The translations under genes and the position numbers were made by a program. Of a stretch of DNA of 64,000 nt, positions 61,363 through 64,000 are shown one piece after another. Numbering within the stretch: position 1 is the stretch's first letter; each line of letters opens with the position of its first letter. The stretch comes from CAYFZO01 sp965223735. GTDB lineage: Bacteria; Pseudomonadota; Gammaproteobacteria; Poriferisulfidales; Oxydemutatoraceae. Under the pieces are notes generated by a model. The model was not told the origin of the DNA. It was given only the letters and a program-made list of their open reading frames with translations, and did no database searches. Location: assembly GCA_965223735.1 (NCBI GenBank), contig OZ245010.1, forward strand, positions 1,178,001 to 1,242,000. The letters run 5' to 3'.

Positions 61363-61803
61363 GTGGATCTGCGCAAGATCAAAAAACTGATCGAGCTGCT
61401 CGAAGAATCGGATATCGGAGAGATCGAAGTCCACGAGGGCGAAGAGTCGGTGCGCATCAGCCGCATCAGCCGCATTCCCGCACCGGCGCCCGTGCAGCAT
61501 TACGCCGTCGCCGACACGCCGCCGGCTGCCGCGCAGACCGCCGCACCGGGCGGTGCAGGCGAAGACGGCGAAGTCGTCAAATCCCCGATGGTCGGCACTT
61601 TCTACCGCGCGCCCTCCCCCGACGCCGCACCGTTCGTGCAGGAAGGCGACACCGTGGCGGCGGGCGAGAGCTTATGCATCATCGAGGCGATGAAGATGAT
61701 GAACCAGATTGAAGCACCGGTGTCGGGCACGGTGAGAAAATTCCTGGTGGAAAATGGAGCGCCCATTGAATTCGGCCAGCCAATCGCCATTATCCGCCCT
61801 TGA
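61363..61803 (+). CDS. accB: Biotin carboxyl carrier protein of acetyl-CoA carboxylase
   Basis: A 146-residue carrier. The N-terminal helix (DLRKIKKLIELLEESDIGEI), an Ala/Pro linker and the biotinyl domain with the lysine in EAMKMMNQIEA are intact. The start is a GTG at 61363. accC follows after 26 bases. Confidence 0.95.
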   Translation: MDLRKIKKLIELLEESDIGEIEVHEGEESVRISRISRIPAPAPVQHYAVADTPPAAAQTAAPGGAGEDGEVVKSPMVGTFYRAPSPDAAPFVQEGDTVAAGESLCIIEAMKMMNQIEAPVSGTVRKFLVENGAPIEFGQPIAIIRP

Positions 61804-61829
61804 TCTAGTGACAGACCGCCGCATCGCCG

Positions 61830-63173
61830 ATGCTCGACAAAGTTGTCATCGCCAACCGTGGAGAGATCGCGCTGCGCATTCTGCGCGCGTGTAAAGAATT
61901 CGGCATTAAAACCGTCGCGGTGCATTCCGAAGCCGACATTGACCTCAAGCACGTAAAACTCGCCGACGAGTCGGTATGCATCGGCCCGGCGCCGTCAAAT
62001 CTCAGTTACCTGAACATCCCCGCGATCATCAGCGCCGCCGAACTGACCGACGCGATGGCGATCCACCCGGGTTACGGCTTCCTGTCCGAAAATGAAAACT
62101 TCGCCGAGCAAGTCGAATCGAGCGGCTTTATCTTCATCGGCCCAAAACCCGAGACCATCGGTCTGATGGGCGACAAGCTTTCAGCACGGCGCGCGATGCA
62201 GTCAGCCGGGATTCCGTGCGTGCCCGGCTCGGACGGCCCGCTCGGCGACGCCCCTGAAAACATTCTCGCGACGGCGCGCGAAATCGGCTACCCGGTCATC
62301 ATCAAGGCGAGCGGCGGCGGCGGCGGACGCGGTATGCGCGTCGTACACAGCGAAGGTGCGTTGATGAACGCTCTGATGCTCACCCGTTCCGAGGCGCTGG
62401 CCGCGTTCGGCAACGACCAGGTGTACATGGAAAAGTTTCTGGAGAAACCACGCCATATCGAAATCCAGATGCTCGCCGACAACCACGGCAATGTCGTACA
62501 CCTCGGCGAACGCGACTGCTCGATACAACGCCGCTACCAGAAAGTGATCGAGGAAGCGCCTGCCCTCGGTCTCAGTAAGGCGCAGCGGCGTGAAATCGGC
62601 GAACTCGCGATTGGCGCCTGTACCGAGATCGGCTATCGCGGAGCGGGCACTTTCGAGTTTCTTTATGAAAACGGAAAATTCTACTTTATCGAAATGAATA
62701 CGCGCGTGCAGGTCGAACACCCTGTGACCGAGATCATCACCGGCGTGGACATAGTAAAAGAGCAGTTGCGGATTGCCGCGGGCGAGAAACTCGGCTTCAC
62801 GCAGAGCGATATTCAAATCCGCGGACATGCGATTGAATGCCGCATCAACGCTGAAGATCCAGAAGCCAACTTCGCGCCGTCGCCGGGCAAAGTCGAGCTG
62901 TTCCACGCCCCCGGCGGACCGGGTATCCGCATGGACTCCCATCTGTACACCGGCTACACTGTGCCGCCTTATTACGATTCGCTGATCGGCAAGTTAATCG
63001 CCTACGGCAATAATCGCGATACCGCGATCACCCGGATGCACAACGCCCTCGAAGAGATCATCATCGCCGGTATCAAAACCAACGTCGAACTGCACCGGGA
63101 ACTGATGAACGACGCGGCCTTTATCGCGGGCGGTCTCGACATTCATTACCTTGAAAAGAAATTGCTTCATTGA
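61830..63173 (+). CDS. accC: Biotin carboxylase subunit of acetyl-CoA carboxylase
   Basis: Carboxylates biotin on AccB, committing carbon to fatty-acid synthesis. It has 447 residues. KVVIANRGEIALRILRACKE, ATP-grasp loop KASGGGGGRGMR, GERDCSIQRRYQKVIEEAPA and EMNTRVQVEHPVTE are all intact. The ATG at 61830 is the standard start. prmA, often next, is not seen. Confidence 0.97.
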   Translation: MLDKVVIANRGEIALRILRACKEFGIKTVAVHSEADIDLKHVKLADESVCIGPAPSNLSYLNIPAIISAAELTDAMAIHPGYGFLSENENFAEQVESSGFIFIGPKPETIGLMGDKLSARRAMQSAGIPCVPGSDGPLGDAPENILATAREIGYPVIIKASGGGGGRGMRVVHSEGALMNALMLTRSEALAAFGNDQVYMEKFLEKPRHIEIQMLADNHGNVVHLGERDCSIQRRYQKVIEEAPALGLSKAQRREIGELAIGACTEIGYRGAGTFEFLYENGKFYFIEMNTRVQVEHPVTEIITGVDIVKEQLRIAAGEKLGFTQSDIQIRGHAIECRINAEDPEANFAPSPGKVELFHAPGGPGIRMDSHLYTGYTVPPYYDSLIGKLIAYGNNRDTAITRMHNALEEIIIAGIKTNVELHRELMNDAAFIAGGLDIHYLEKKLLH

Positions 63174-63326
63174 ATTTTGCAACCCGGGAAAAACCCCGCA
63201 CACAAGCAGCGAAACAATTTGTGATAACCTTCCCCGCCTTCACAAAAGCATCGGCCCGGGCATCTTTGCCGGACGCCTTATCGCCCGAATGTTGCCGGCG
63301 CCTGCTTTTTGTATTTCTCCCACTTT

Positions 63327-63986
<660 letters not shown>

Positions 63987-64000
63987 GCACTATTCGGAAC

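Overview
The window looks like part of a marine or host-associated sulfur-oxidising gammaproteobacterial chromosome. The GC-rich backbone carries an F-type ATP synthase operon in the order I-B-E-F-H-A-G-D-C followed by glmU and glmS. It also has the Pseudomonas-like block argH-algZ-algR-hemC-hemD-hemX-hemY, plus secB-gpsA, rplU-rpmA-obgE-proB, aroQ-accB-accC and a soxYZ pair. No ribosomal RNA, CRISPR array or intact prophage is visible.

Layout. 1-7324 is the ATP synthase operon, with an old tandem duplication across the atpG/atpD junction that creates a 61-codon chimera. 7325-9262 is an accessory stretch with uncharacterised, probably frameshifted minus-strand genes. 9263-12489 is glmU-glmS. 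12490-18775 is a more AT-rich accessory region: a globin-gene remnant, a sulfotransferase, a CtpA-type protease, small ORFs, a translationally coupled type II restriction-modification pair and a decayed transposase. 19146-22379 holds a rhodanese, grxC, secB, gpsA and a class 1B pyrD. 22773-28667 is one gene for a secreted, repeat-rich Calx-beta/cadherin-like surface protein with a C-terminal anchor. 29153-32543 holds ridA, recG and small genes. 32544-33480 is an AT-rich scar with an IS3 remnant. 33493-40785 is a ten-gene Mrp-like cation/proton antiporter operon. 40831-44677 is hemC-D-X-Y, 44904-46780 is an AlgZ/AlgR-type two-component system, and 46893-51331 holds argH, an esterase, soxYZ, lptM and lysA. 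51337-53482 holds conserved hypotheticals and a second sulfotransferase. 53730-57107 holds a tRNA-Val, rplU, rpmA, obgE, proB and rpsT. 57108-58163 is decayed DNA. 58164-63173 holds a subtilisin-like protease, aroQ, accB and accC. A methyltransferase gene with a 26-C homopolymer closes the window.

How the genes fit together. ATP synthase, the Mrp-like antiporter and SoxYZ suggest a respiring lithotroph or mixotroph that manages proton and cation gradients. The large anchored protein, the secreted subtilase, the two sulfotransferases and the poly-C methyltransferase suggest a cell surface under diversifying selection. Most functions are assigned from motifs read by eye; no database search was run.
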